Part shown: positions 49,066 through 61,100 of the stretch, piece after piece | Layout of the letters: each line of letters begins with the position of its first letter | How positions within the stretch are numbered: position 1 is the first letter of the stretch | Assembly: GCF_900114995.1 (NCBI RefSeq) | Contig: NZ_FOUX01000003.1 | Coordinates: forward strand, 124,001-188,000 | DNA from: Chitinophaga sp. YR627 | GTDB taxonomy: Bacteria > Bacteroidota > Bacteroidia > Chitinophagales > Chitinophagaceae | Direction of reading: 5' to 3' | Length of the DNA: 64,000 nucleotides | Program-made: the position numbers and the translations under genes | Notes under the pieces: model-generated | What the model was told of the DNA's origin: nothing | Databases searched by the model: none | The model's input: only the letters and a program-made list of their open reading frames with translations

Positions 49066-51081
49066 CTATTGATTTAACTGCGTTACACGTAACACTTTAA
49101 ATTCTGTTCTTCTGTTCAGTTGTCTGCCTTCCGGATTATCCTTGCCATTAGGCAGGGTATTTGGCGCGATCGGCCTTGTTTCCCCGTAACCTTTCGCGAT
49201 CATACGATCGCTCGAGATGCCTTTGCTGATAAGGTAATCCACACAGGACTGTGCTCTCCTCTGAGACAGTTTCATGTTGTATTCATCCTTACCCTTACTA
49301 TCCGTATGCGCACTCATCTCGATGATGATATTCGGGTTATCCTGCATGATAGATACTACCGTGTCCAGTACGATCAGTGACTGCGGACGAAGCGTTGCTT
49401 TGTCGAAATCATAGTAGATATCTTTCAGGATAATAGGCTTACCTATTTCATAACGTTTCAGACATATAGTTTGGTTCACTAATGAGTCAACTTTTGTCAG
49501 ATCGTCCGTATTTACATAGATCGCTTTTGAGAAATAATTCTCTTTCTCTGCCATGATCTTATAATGTTTGAGCGGCTCTACTTCAAAACGGTAGCGGCCT
49601 GTCTCATCCAGTGTTACCTGACCGATCACACGCTGTACGATCGTATCCAGCAATGTTACTTTCGCACCTGTCAATGGCAGGTCACCATCGCAATCCAACA
49701 CTAAACCATTGATCGTTTTAGAGATTTTTTTAATAGTAAATACTTCCAGACAACAAACGGATTCCCTGTCAGAACTGATATAACCTCCCGCCATCGGATG
49801 GTCTCTGTCAGCGGCTGTAAAGTAAACGTCATCCTTTGGTGAATTAAGCGGCAAGCCCAGGTTCTTAGGTGATCCCCAGCTGCTGAAATCGCCATCACTC
49901 ACAAAGAAATCCAGTCCGCCTAATCCTACTCTGCCATCTGTACTGAATATAAGCGCTTTCCTTTCTCCATCGTAAAAAGGGGCCTGTTCCTCATCACGGG
50001 TATTGATGTTGGTGCCAAAATTCTTTGCAGCACCAGCAGTACCGTTCTCCAGTGCACAATACCAGAGGTCATTTTTACCCATGCCGCCTGGTCTGTTGGA
50101 TGCAAACAGTAAATATTTCCCGTCACTGGTAACGAAAGGCTGCATAGAACTATATCCGTCCACATTCACATTCGCGCCTAATACCTTCGGCTCTTCCCAT
50201 TCATTCCCCTTGCGTTTACTACTGTAGATAGCAGCAGCTTTAATGCCATTTTTTGTCGTCCAGCGGGTCAGGTAAATAGTATTTCCGTCGGGGCTGACAG
50301 TCGCCACACCCTGATCGATGCCAGTGGCTTCCGGAATGGTGACCGCACGGCTGTTACTAAAGTTACTGCCTTCACCTGTCGCAACAAACAGATTATTGAT
50401 ATACGGGTTTACCTTCTTCGATTTCTTCTCCTTTTCCAGGTCACTGCTATCAGGACGGGAAGAGGTATACAGCAGCGTATTCTTAGCGAGTACAGCAGGA
50501 GCGTAGTTCGCACCACCCGCATTTACATCACCGGATAATTTGCTGATAGTATAACCAGGCATTCTGCTGGCTTCTGATACCGCAAACTCACAACTGGCTA
50601 TTTCCAGTGTTGCTCTTGCACTGATATCATCCGTTTTGTTATATTCCTGTTTAAACTTCGTAAACTGTTCCAGCGCGTTAGTATACTTGCCATTTGCACG
50701 CAGACACACGCCATACCAGAAACGTGCGAGCGGGAACAGCGTAGTATTATTAAAACCTACAGCCTGCTCATAATATTTTTCAGCATTGCCATAGTCGTAA
50801 TAGTGCCTGTATGATTCAGCCAGCTTGTAGATGACCGTTTCGTAATCCTTCAGCTTACCAGATTCCTTGCCACGTAATTCTACGGTATAAGGCAATATCT
50901 GTTCGGGTTTTATCTTAAAGGTCCCCAGTGCCCTGTTGTAATATTGAGCTGCGGAATAGTAATCCTTTGCTTCGAAATAAATATCACCGGTCCGCTTATA
51001 ATCGTATACATACTGCGCTCTTGCAGTGCTAACAGTCCATAATAGCGCGATAACCAGCCAGTAGCGTACATTTTTTTTCAT
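49066..51081 (-). CDS. PorE-like OmpA protein (TPR, beta-propeller, CRD, OmpA)
   Basis: A 671-residue periplasmic envelope protein with four parts. After the signal peptide (ending STARAQ) come TPR-like helices (about 25-165, with YYSAAQYYNRALGTF and YGNAEKYYEQAVGF). A PD40/WD40-type propeller follows (about 190-430, repeated SPDGNTIYLTR and TSDGKYLLFASNRPGG). Next is a carboxypeptidase-regulatory-like beta domain (about 440-530, NGLVLDCDGDLPLTGAKVTL). The last part is an OmpA domain that binds peptidoglycan (AHTDSKGKDEYNMKLSQRRA). This is the layout of PorE of the type IX secretion system. I start at 51081 (MKKNVRYW), which makes a good signal peptide and avoids overlap with sprF. It is the last gene of the adhesin module. 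Confidence 0.88.
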   Translation of the reverse strand: MKKNVRYWLVIALLWTVSTARAQYVYDYKRTGDIYFEAKDYYSAAQYYNRALGTFKIKPEQILPYTVELRGKESGKLKDYETVIYKLAESYRHYYDYGNAEKYYEQAVGFNNTTLFPLARFWYGVCLRANGKYTNALEQFTKFKQEYNKTDDISARATLEIASCEFAVSEASRMPGYTISKLSGDVNAGGANYAPAVLAKNTLLYTSSRPDSSDLEKEKKSKKVNPYINNLFVATGEGSNFSNSRAVTIPEATGIDQGVATVSPDGNTIYLTRWTTKNGIKAAAIYSSKRKGNEWEEPKVLGANVNVDGYSSMQPFVTSDGKYLLFASNRPGGMGKNDLWYCALENGTAGAAKNFGTNINTRDEEQAPFYDGERKALIFSTDGRVGLGGLDFFVSDGDFSSWGSPKNLGLPLNSPKDDVYFTAADRDHPMAGGYISSDRESVCCLEVFTIKKISKTINGLVLDCDGDLPLTGAKVTLLDTIVQRVIGQVTLDETGRYRFEVEPLKHYKIMAEKENYFSKAIYVNTDDLTKVDSLVNQTICLKRYEIGKPIILKDIYYDFDKATLRPQSLIVLDTVVSIMQDNPNIIIEMSAHTDSKGKDEYNMKLSQRRAQSCVDYLISKGISSDRMIAKGYGETRPIAPNTLPNGKDNPEGRQLNRRTEFKVLRVTQLNQ

Positions 51082-51098
51082 CCGTGTATTTTTTGTTT

Positions 51099-52112
51099 TT
51101 ACAACCGCGGGCAAAAGAAATTCTCTTCAGAATAAACTTTCTTCTTCCTGCTTATGAAGGATAAGGATAGTTCAAAGCTGTTACTACCATTCACTAGTCT
51201 TCTGAGATTAGATGCGTTCACATCATAACTGAGACCCAGCACAAAATTTTTGAAATGGAAACCTGCAAAAGGAATCGCGGAGTCATTGATACGATAGTTA
51301 GCGCCCAGCAGGAAATCAAACTCTTCATTCAGGTACGCCTGACCATATAAACCCACCACTGCTTCATGCGCATTTCCCTGACGCATGTATAAACCGTGTG
51401 GTGTAAGGCTGAATATCTCATTCAGCTTTATACGTGTACCACCATGTCCGATATACCTTACCGGTAAACGTTTATTAGAGCCTGCAGACACAAATGGATC
51501 CTGTGGTTGTGTAAGGTGTCCGGCAGAGAAACCTGCAAATGGATTGAACTGGTGATTCGGGTTACCATCGAAGAACATCACACCAGCAGCCGCGTCAAAT
51601 GAATTGGAAGACGTAGTACTGATATTCTCCCCACTCGGTTTAGAGGGGTCAAATCCCATCACAGGGTCATACTGACTACCAAGTTGCCATTTCGCGGGAT
51701 CTATTTTACGATTGATCATACCTGCCTGGATACCGAAGACCAGCTGACTGGTACCGGTTTCCCCAAAACGTACGCCCTGGTAGGAAAAACTGGCCATTGC
51801 GTTGAGATAGTTATATCCGGCATCACCGGCAGACATGTTTGTGATATTCAGACCTACACCAATGTTATTGGCAGCCGCGGCATCAAACGATACCCCCACC
51901 GTAGAAAAAGGCTTACCGATATTTACCCATTGATTACGATAATTAGCACTGACACGATAATCTCCATCAACAACACCTGTCAGCGCAGGGTTCAGCCACA
52001 TGGGATAAGCATAATACTGGGAGAAGTGAGGATCCACCTGTGCCTTTACCCAGCCTGGCATCAATGCGATCAGCACGGTTCCGACAACAAAGAGTATATT
52101 CTTATTCTTCAT
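51099..52112 (-). CDS. PorP/SprF family type IX secretion membrane protein
   Basis: A 337-residue outer-membrane protein of the PorP/SprF family. The signal peptide ends WVKA, followed by the family hallmark DPHFSQYYAYPMWLNPALTG. Beta-barrel strands fill the rest, and the protein ends ENFFCPRL. In Flavobacterium johnsoniae SprF is needed for export and attachment of the adhesin SprB, and sprF-like genes commonly lie right after genes for proteins with type-B C-terminal domains. Here it is 77 bp after the giant repeat protein gene, which makes that protein its probable client. A hairpin sits in the gap. Confidence 0.92.
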   Translation of the reverse strand: MKNKNILFVVGTVLIALMPGWVKAQVDPHFSQYYAYPMWLNPALTGVVDGDYRVSANYRNQWVNIGKPFSTVGVSFDAAAANNIGVGLNITNMSAGDAGYNYLNAMASFSYQGVRFGETGTSQLVFGIQAGMINRKIDPAKWQLGSQYDPVMGFDPSKPSGENISTTSSNSFDAAAGVMFFDGNPNHQFNPFAGFSAGHLTQPQDPFVSAGSNKRLPVRYIGHGGTRIKLNEIFSLTPHGLYMRQGNAHEAVVGLYGQAYLNEEFDFLLGANYRINDSAIPFAGFHFKNFVLGLSYDVNASNLRRLVNGSNSFELSLSFISRKKKVYSEENFFCPRL

Positions 52113-52143
52113 AGGAAGACTTTTTTGACGTTTTTTAAGGAAT

Positions 52144-52169
52144 GGCCGGGATAGGGGACTACCCCGGCC
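52144..52169 (-). terminator. Hairpin between giant adhesin and sprF-like gene (possible attenuator)
   Basis: GGCCGGG (52144-52150) pairs with CCCGGCC (52163-52169) and TAG with CTA inside, with a symmetric mismatch. It starts 21 bp after the adhesin stop codon on the minus strand. There is no T-run directly after it, so it may reduce rather than stop transcription into sprF, or stabilise the mRNA end. Confidence 0.55.
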
Positions 52170-52189
52170 TTATGTATTTTCTAACCCGT

Positions 52190-55100
52190 TTAGCGTACGA
52201 TTGTGACGGTTCCCTTCATGTTAACAACTGAACCATCCTGGAGAGTAGCGCGGAGCACCCAGATATATACACCCACCGGTTGCTGGCGGCCGCCCATTGT
52301 ACCATCCCATCCGGTACGCTGATCTTTTGTTTCGAAGATCTGCTGACCAAACTGGTTGTAGTATCTCACCACCACGTTGGCAATTGTGTTGCCGTATACA
52401 TAATGGATGTCGTTGAAGCCATCACCGTTTGGCGTGAAGAGGTTCGGAACGAAGATCTTGTTGCCCTGTGGGTTTTCAGCTGTACCGGTCACCGCTGCAG
52501 AGAGTGCGCTGGTTTCACAATCAGCATCACCCAGTGCTCTTACACGTATCGTTACTGACTGAGTAGGCGTCAGACCTGATACAACATGTGTCAGACCGGC
52601 AGCACCAGAGCTTGGAACGATATAAGTAGTGCCGTTATCAAGTGTTACCTCATAAGATACCGCACCAGGAACAGCAGCCCACTGGAAGGTTACCTGTGTC
52701 GGTGTTGTTTCGCTGACGGTCACTACCGGTGCATCCAGTGCTTCCAGGATATTCACCTGTACCGCTATTCTGCTGCTGCTGGTACAACCACCTGCGCTTA
52801 CTACTTCCACATAGTAGGTCGTGTTCTGGTTGAGAGCAGGTGTGGTAAATGCTGCCGTTGTAGCGACTGCTGTACCACCTGTCGCTGTTGTATACCAGCG
52901 GAAGCCTGCATTTGGTGTTGTTGAAGACGCGGTAAGCGTTGCAGTAGCACCCGGACAGATAGCGGCCTCATTACCGGTTACTGTCGCATTGTTTGCCGGT
53001 GCACCTACATTCACATTGACTGTGGTACGTGCAGCGCTTGCACAACCGGAACCATTCAGTGCTTCTACATAATATGTGACGTTTGCATTAATTGGAGGCG
53101 TGATAAATGTGCTGCCTGTGCCAGCCGCTGTACCACCTGTCGGAGTGGTATACCAGCGATAGGTGAGGGCTGCATTCGGATTCTGTATGCTCAGCGTAGC
53201 TGGCTGACCCTGACAGGCTGTTACACTTGCACTGGCCACTACAGGAGCGGTAGGTGTAGTATTCACTGTCACCTGTACAATCGTGCGGCTCTGGCTTACA
53301 CAACCACCGGAAGATGCCTCCACATAGTAAGTCATGTTTGTATTCAGCTGCGGAGTGGTAAACTCGGCTCCAGTGAAGCCAGCAGTACCACCTATCGCTG
53401 CTTCGTACCATTTGTAGCTGATACCAGCCTGCGGATTCTTCACAGAAAGCAGGGCAGAAGTACCGGCACAGATAGTAGCGCCATCTGCCAGCGGTGCATC
53501 GATCGTATTCACGATGGTGACAGTCACGCCTTTTCTTGCCTGGCTGCTGCAACCGGAACCATTCAGTGCTTCCACATAGAAGGTCGTATTGCCGTTCAGC
53601 GCAGCAGTGGTGTACTCAGGACCGGTAGCCAGCAGGGTACCATTAGCCGGAGCATCGTACCAGCGATAGGTCAGTGCTGCATCAGGGTTGAGTACATTGA
53701 GGGTAGCAGTACCACCTACACAGGTCACCACATTCGCAGAAGCTACATCTGGTGTTGGTGCGGCAGCATCTACTACAATGCCTGCAGTTGCGCGGCCTGT
53801 ACTTACACAGGTAGTACCTGAAGCAGCCTGTACATAGTAGCTGACATTTGCGGTTACCGCTGTCACGGTGAACGTAGTGCCTGTGAAGACAAGCGTACCA
53901 CCGTTCGCTGCGTCGAACCACTGGTAGTCGATACCTGCCTGCGGACTCTGAACAGAGAGCGTTACATCCTGACCAGCACATACTCTTACGCTGGCGGCAG
54001 TCAGTACCGGTACATCAGGAGACTGACCTACAGTCACTGTAACTGCTGCTCTTGTACTTGAACCAGCGCACTGGTTGTTAGTGCTTACAGCTTCTACATA
54101 GTAGGTCGTGCTTGCATTCAGGTTTGGCGTTACAAATTCAGGACCACTGAATATTGCAGTACCACCTGTTGCGGTTGTGTACCAGTTATAGGTTACACCT
54201 GTTGTAGAAGAGGTGACACGCAGTCTTGCGGTACCACCTGTACAGGTGTTTACATTATTTGATTCAAGGGTTGGAACAGGCGGAACGCTGGATACTGTTA
54301 CGCTTACAGCCGCTCTTGTCGCACTGCTACAATTACCATTGGTTGCTTCCACATAGTAGGTCACCGGTGCGTTGATCACAGGTGTAGTGAAAGTGCTGCC
54401 GGTGCCGGCAAGTGTACCACCCGTAGCAGCTGTATACCAGTTATAGGTCAGTGCTGCATCCGGATTCTGAACACTCAGATCAACCGTTGTACCTGGACAT
54501 GTATTTACAGCAGATGCTGTTACTGGTGTAACCGGAGCTGGTGTAACAGTGATCGTCGCTGTTGCACGACCGCCTGCATTCACACAACCACCTGCATTCA
54601 CCGCCTGTACATAGTAGATCACATTGGTTGTTACACCTGTTACAGTGAAAGAGTTGCCGGTAAACACAAGCGTACCGCCGGCATTGAACCACTGGTAGTC
54701 GACACCTGTCTGCGGACTCTGTACTGACAGCGTCACATCCTGACCGGCGCAGATACTTACGGTTGCAGCTGTCAGTACCGGTTTAACAGGGATCTGATTA
54801 ACAGTTACAGTCACCGCAACTCTTGCGCTTGTACCTGCACACTGGCTATTGGTGCTAACCGCCTGTACGTAATAGGTAGTACTTGCAGTCAGGTTTGGTG
54901 TTACGAATTCAGGGCCACTGAATACAGGCGTACCACCTGTTGCTGCAGTATACCAGTTATAAGTCACACCTGTTGTACTGGATGTCACACGCAGTGTTGC
55001 GGTAGCACCTGTACAGATATTTACATTATTGGATTCAAGGGCCGGAACAGGCGGAGCGCTGGACAATGTTATGTTCACAGCTGCTCTTGTTGCACTTGTA

Positions 55101-58100
55101 CAGTTACCATTGGTTGCTTCTACATAATAAGTAGCAGGAGCATTGATCACTGGTGTAGTGAAAGTGCTGCCGGTACCTGCGATCGTACCACCAGTAGGCG
55201 TTGTATACCAGTTATAGGTCAGTGCTGCATTTGGATTCTGTACCGCCAGATCAATGGTTGTACCCGGACATGCGGTCACATTGGAAGCCGTTACCGGCGT
55301 AGCAGGAACTGGTATAACATTGAGCGATACAGCAACCCGCGGACCTGCATTCGCACAACCATTTGCATTTACGGCCTGCACATAGTAGGTGATATTGCTG
55401 GTTACCGCATTTACTACGAATACTGGTCCGGTAGATACCAGCGTACCGCCGGTTGGAGCGTCATAGAACTGATAGGCCAGGTCATTCTGCTGATCCTGTA
55501 TGAATATGATGGTATTCTGACCTGAACATACATCTATATTGTTGCTTACAACAGCAGGCGTACCAGGTCTTGGAACTACCGTCACTGTAGCCGCCACTCT
55601 TGCACCTGAAGCACCACAACCGGAAGCTGTATTCACTGCCTCTACATAGTATACGGTAGTAGTTGTCAGCTGCGCAGTCGTAAATTCAGGGCCGGAGAAT
55701 ACCGGTGTGCCGCCTGTAGCCGTAGTATACCAGTTATAGGTAATACCTGTTGTCTGGGAAGTTACACGCAGGGTGGCAGCCGCACCTGTACATACTGAAA
55801 CATTTGCAGATTCCAGGGTCGGAGTCGGCGCAGGATCACTTACCACCACACTCACTCTTGCTCTTACCGCGCTGCTACAGTTGCCACTGGTAGCTTCCAC
55901 ATAGTAATCAGTATCTGTATTGATAACAGGCGTTGTAAATGTTGGGCCTGTGCCTACTGCGGTACCACCGGTAGCGGTAGTATACCAGCGATAGGTAAAG
56001 CTGTTATTCGGACTTTGTACAGCCAGTGCCGCTGTTGCGCCACGGCAGATATTAACCGCAGTGCTGGCCACTGTTGGCGTACCTGGAGCAGGTGTTACCA
56101 CCACGCTTGCTTTTGCACGGGCGCCTGTACTGATACAGCCATTGCTGTTTACCGCCTGTACATAGTAATCTGCACTGGCGCTTGCAGCTCTTACCACAAA
56201 GGTCGGACCGGTAGCTACCAGTGTACCACCTGTAGCGGCGTCATACCACTGATAGGTCAGGGTTGCCTGTGGATTCAGAATGGCAAGGGTTGCATCCTGA
56301 CCGGCACAAACCTGTACACTTGCCGTCTGCAGTGCAGGTGTACCCGGATTCAGGGCAACACTTGCTGTTGCTGCGACTCTCGCACCGGATGCTCCACACT
56401 GTGATGCATTATTGATCGCTTCTACATAGTAAACTGTAGTCGCTGTCAGCGCACCTGTAGTAAAGGTCGCACCTGTTGATACCGGTGTACCGCCCGTCAG
56501 CGCTGTGTACCATCTGTAGGTCACACCTGCTGCAGGAGATACCACTCTGAAGGTAGCAGTACCACCAGAACATATATCCACATTCTGTGCTTCCAGTACC
56601 GGTGTTGGAGCAGCTGCACCTACACTTACGGTTGCTCTTACTCTTGAAGAGAGTATGCAGGAACCATTACCTGTTTCTACATAGAATGCAGTATCTGTAT
56701 TCAGTGCGTTAGTCACATATGTTGTACCTGTAAAGAGGAGTGTACCACCTGTTGGTGCACTGTACCAGCGGGTCTGGATATTCTGACCTGTTACAGTTGC
56801 TGTCAGGGTTGCCTGCTGACCAGCGCAGATAGTTGCGTTGGTGACAGTCGGCGTTACCAGACCAGGCACCACACTTACAGTAACAGATACCCTGTTCGGA
56901 TTCGCGCAATTATTGCTGGTACGTACGCTCTGTACATAATAGGTAGTCGTAGCGGTCAGCTGTGGTGTAGTGAAGCTTCCGCCATCACCTACTTTCGTAC
57001 CACCTACCGGTTGTGTATACCATTCCAGTGATGAAACAGCACTACCAGTTGCTGTCAGCGTTGCTGTATTACCGCTACAGATCGTAACGTTACGAACAGC
57101 AACAGCAGGAGCAGATACCTGTCTTGTAGCATAGTAAACATTCGCTTTCACCAGTGCGGCAATAATACCTGCTCTCAGGCGTACCTGAACACGGTCGTAA
57201 GTACCACCTGGTGCAAATGCTACGGTGAATTTGCTGGAACCTGTCAGCAGACGTACACTTACGCTGCTGTTGTTCAGGAATACAGCATCATTGTTTGGAT
57301 TAGCACCATTGAAGCTGGATACTTCCAGAGAACTCAGCAGACCGGCATCCACTACCTGAGCAGGCAGTTCCAGGACGATGCGTACGCTATCGCCGGCAGC
57401 TGCTGCATCCGGGAAGATGAGGCTTTGCTGTACGCTACCGCTGCCGGCAGCCAATGGTACAGAAAGTATCGAGAAGTTATTGATATCAGCATCTGTTGTA
57501 TTCGCTGCATCCTGTACAGAGCAGAGTACACATACAGCTGTTGTGCTGTTTGTCTGCGCATTTGCGAAATCACACGCAGTATTTGGCGCAACAGTCACGG
57601 TCAGCGGCACTGCTGTACGCTGGCTCGGACAGCTGCCTGCGCCAGCCACCGCTTCTACATAATAAGTGATGTTGCTGGTCAGTGCCGGCGTAGTGAATGT
57701 CGGACCTGTTGCAACCGGACTACCACCTGTGGCCACCGTATACCATGCGTAGTTTACACCTGGTGTTGTGGAACTGGCTGTCAGGGCTGCTGTCTGACCA
57801 GATACCACCTGACCATTCGCTGGTACAGTTGTTACGGTCGGAGCGGCAGGCACCGTATTTACAGTAACGGTAGTAGCCGTTCTGGATGCACTTGAGCAAG
57901 CGCCTGTTACTGCCTCTACATAATAAGTAGTAGTGACTGTCAGTACCGGCGTCTGGAAGGATGCGCCTTCAAATACCGGCGTACCGCCTGTTGCTGTTGC
58001 GTACCAGCGGAAGATGACACCTGGTGTTGCAGATGTAGCCACCAGCTGTGTGCTGTTATTCGCACAAATAGTAGCACTGGTTGGCGTTACCACCGGAACA

Positions 58101-61100
58101 GCCGGCTGATCGATCACATTGGCAGTTACCCTTGTGCGGGTTGTATTCGCACAACCGGTAGCATTTGATGCCTCGATATAGTATACAGTCGTCGCTGTCA
58201 GCGCCGGTGTAGTATAAGATGTACCTGTGAAGAAGGCAGTACCTCCTGTCAGCGCAGTATACCAGCGATAGGTAATACCTGCCACAGGTTTCACATTGAA
58301 GACAGCAGTGCTGCCACTGCAGATGGTCAGTGCTGTCGTATCCAGTACCGGTGCATCAGGAACAGGATCTACGATAGCTGTTACCGGCACACGTTGCAGA
58401 TTAGGACAATTCAGACTTGTCTTCACTGCCTCCACATAATAAGTGGTGTTTGCTGTCAGGGCAGGTGTCTGATAAGCAGTACCGGTAAAGATCGAAGTAC
58501 CTCCTGTAGCGGTAGTATACCAGCGGAAGGATACATTCGCCGGACCCCTTGCTGTCAGGTTTGCACGATTGCCTGCGCAGATCGTATCTCCCTGTACCAC
58601 AGGCAGACCAACCACGCGGCTTGCGAAGTTCACACTTACAGCGCTCAGGGCTGTCGCTACGCCTGAATTCAGACGTATCACGATCCTGTCAAACAGCGCT
58701 TTCGGTTTGAAGCCTACCAGTGCCTGCTGACTGCCACCCAACAGGGCAACTTTCACCAGCGGACTATTCAGCGCCACAAAGTCATTATTGGAAGTCGCTC
58801 CATTATAAGAGCCTATTTCAACTGTAGAAAGCAGGCCAATGTCAGCCAGGGAACCATCGAAAGACAAACCAATCAGGGTGCTGTCATTCAGTTCGCTGAT
58901 CTGTGGGAATACCAGTGATTGCTGTACATAACCGTTCAGCAGTCCCAGTACCACGTGAAGCGTAGATTTAGTTGCGGTGCTGTTATCAACTGCCAGGGCA
59001 GGATTTTCAACAAAGCAGCCTACGCATACGCCATTGGAAGTATGTTGCTCACTGGTAGCAGCATCACAAGGAATATCATTACCACCTGGTACAACCGTAG
59101 CAGTTACAGATACTCTTGGTCCACTGATACAACCACTTGCATTCACTGCCGCAACAGAGAAGGTAGTGGTGGCTGTCAGCGGACCTGTATTGAATACAGC
59201 GCCGGTATAGATAGAATCACCGGCAGCGTTGTACCATTTATAGATCACATTTGTGCCAGTCGCGAATGCCGTGAAAATAGCACCCTGACCGACGCTTACT
59301 GTTGTACTCAGTGGCGTAACGGTGAGGTTAACCGGAGCAGGGCTCACAGTAACCGGTACCCTGGTCCTTGTAACGCTCTTACAACCATTGTTGTCAGCTT
59401 CTACATAGAACGCAGTATCAGCCGTTAATGCATTGGTCGTATAATTTGCAGTAGATGACAGTAATGTACCACCGGTTGGTGCTGTGTACCAACGGAAGCT
59501 TGCACCCGCAGGAGCTGTTGCCAGCAGGGATGCAGGACTACCTGTACAAACAGATCTGCCGGCAGCTGTCGGAGCAGCAGGCGTAGCGCCTACATTTACT
59601 CTTACCGGTACCCTGGTAGGATTAGCACAACCAAAGCGGCCTGCTTCTACATAATAGGTAGCAGATGCGGTCAATACACCGGTTGTATAGGTAGGTCCGG
59701 TCTGTACGGCCGTTCCGCCAACAGCGGTCGTATACCAGGCAAGGTTAGCACCATTCGCAGTAGTCGCATTCAGCGTTGCTGTACTACCACTACAAACATC
59801 TACACTTGCAACACTCACTACCGGACGAGGCGTCACCACTGCTGCGAAGTATACTTTCACACTTGTCAGCGCTGCCAGTACACCATTGATGCTGACCATA
59901 ACGCCGTTGAAAGCTTTGGATACCGGCAATGTTACACGAAACTTGTTACCAGTATTCAGCAGGGTAAGATGTACAGTAGGATTATTCAGGAAAACAGCAT
60001 CTGCGTTTGGCGTGCTGCCATTATAAGTTTCCAGTCTGATGCCACCTAGCAATGTAACGTCTGCCAGCTGACCCGGAATTTCCAGATCCAGTGTGACACT
60101 GTCACCAGCAGGATAAGTGTTGTCAAACTGTAACAGCTGACCAACATAACCTAATGCACTGACAGTAGCGGTGATCGTAGATGCTGAGTTGGAATTCTCA
60201 TCCACAGCCAGCGCAGGATCAGCTACAGAACATAGCAGACATACACCGGAGATCACAGGGCTCACCTGTTGTTTCGCATAGCTACATGGCGTCGGCTCGG
60301 TTGGCAGATTGATATCTACCTGTACTCTTGTACGGGCAGAGCTGGTACAGTTGTTAGAAGGATCTCTCACCTCTACATAATATACCGCAGCCGCTGAAAG
60401 CGCCGGAGTGGTAAAGGTGGATGAATTGCTTCGCACCACATTGCCACCAGCAGGCGCGTCATACCAGTTATACTGATAAGCCGGATTCGGGCTGGTAACA
60501 GTGAAGGTAGCTGTCTGACCAGCATTGATGGTTCTCACCGTTGGCGAAACCAGTGGCTGCGGCAGACCAACAATCACATATACAGGCTTTCTGACAGGAT
60601 TTACACATCCTGCAGAAGAAATTGACTCAACATAATAGATCGCGTTGGTCATATCGCTTACCTGGAAGGTTGCGCCAGTGCCCAGCACTGTGCCGCCCGC
60701 AGGCTGATTATACCAACGGAAAGTAGTACCAGGACCAGTAGCACGCAGCGTACCGGTAGTGCCCTGACAGATATAAACGGTGTCTTTCTCAACAGTCGGC
60801 GTACCTGCGTAGATCTGTGCAGAATATACCTTCAGCGCAGTCAATGCGGTGGCCAGTCCGTTGAGTTTAATATTTACCCTGTCAAAAGCCGCTCCTGGTG
60901 CAAAGGAGTAGATCAGGTCTCTGTTACCGTTCAACAGTTGCAGATTCAGCGTACCCGAATTCAGGGTCACCTGGTCAGCATTTAATGTACCTCCATTCGA
61001 AGAGGAGATCTGGATACCGGCTAATGCGCTCAGGTCAGCCAGTCCGGTAGTGAAACCAAGTTTGATACGGATGCTGTCACCTTTCACACCCGGCCCCGGG

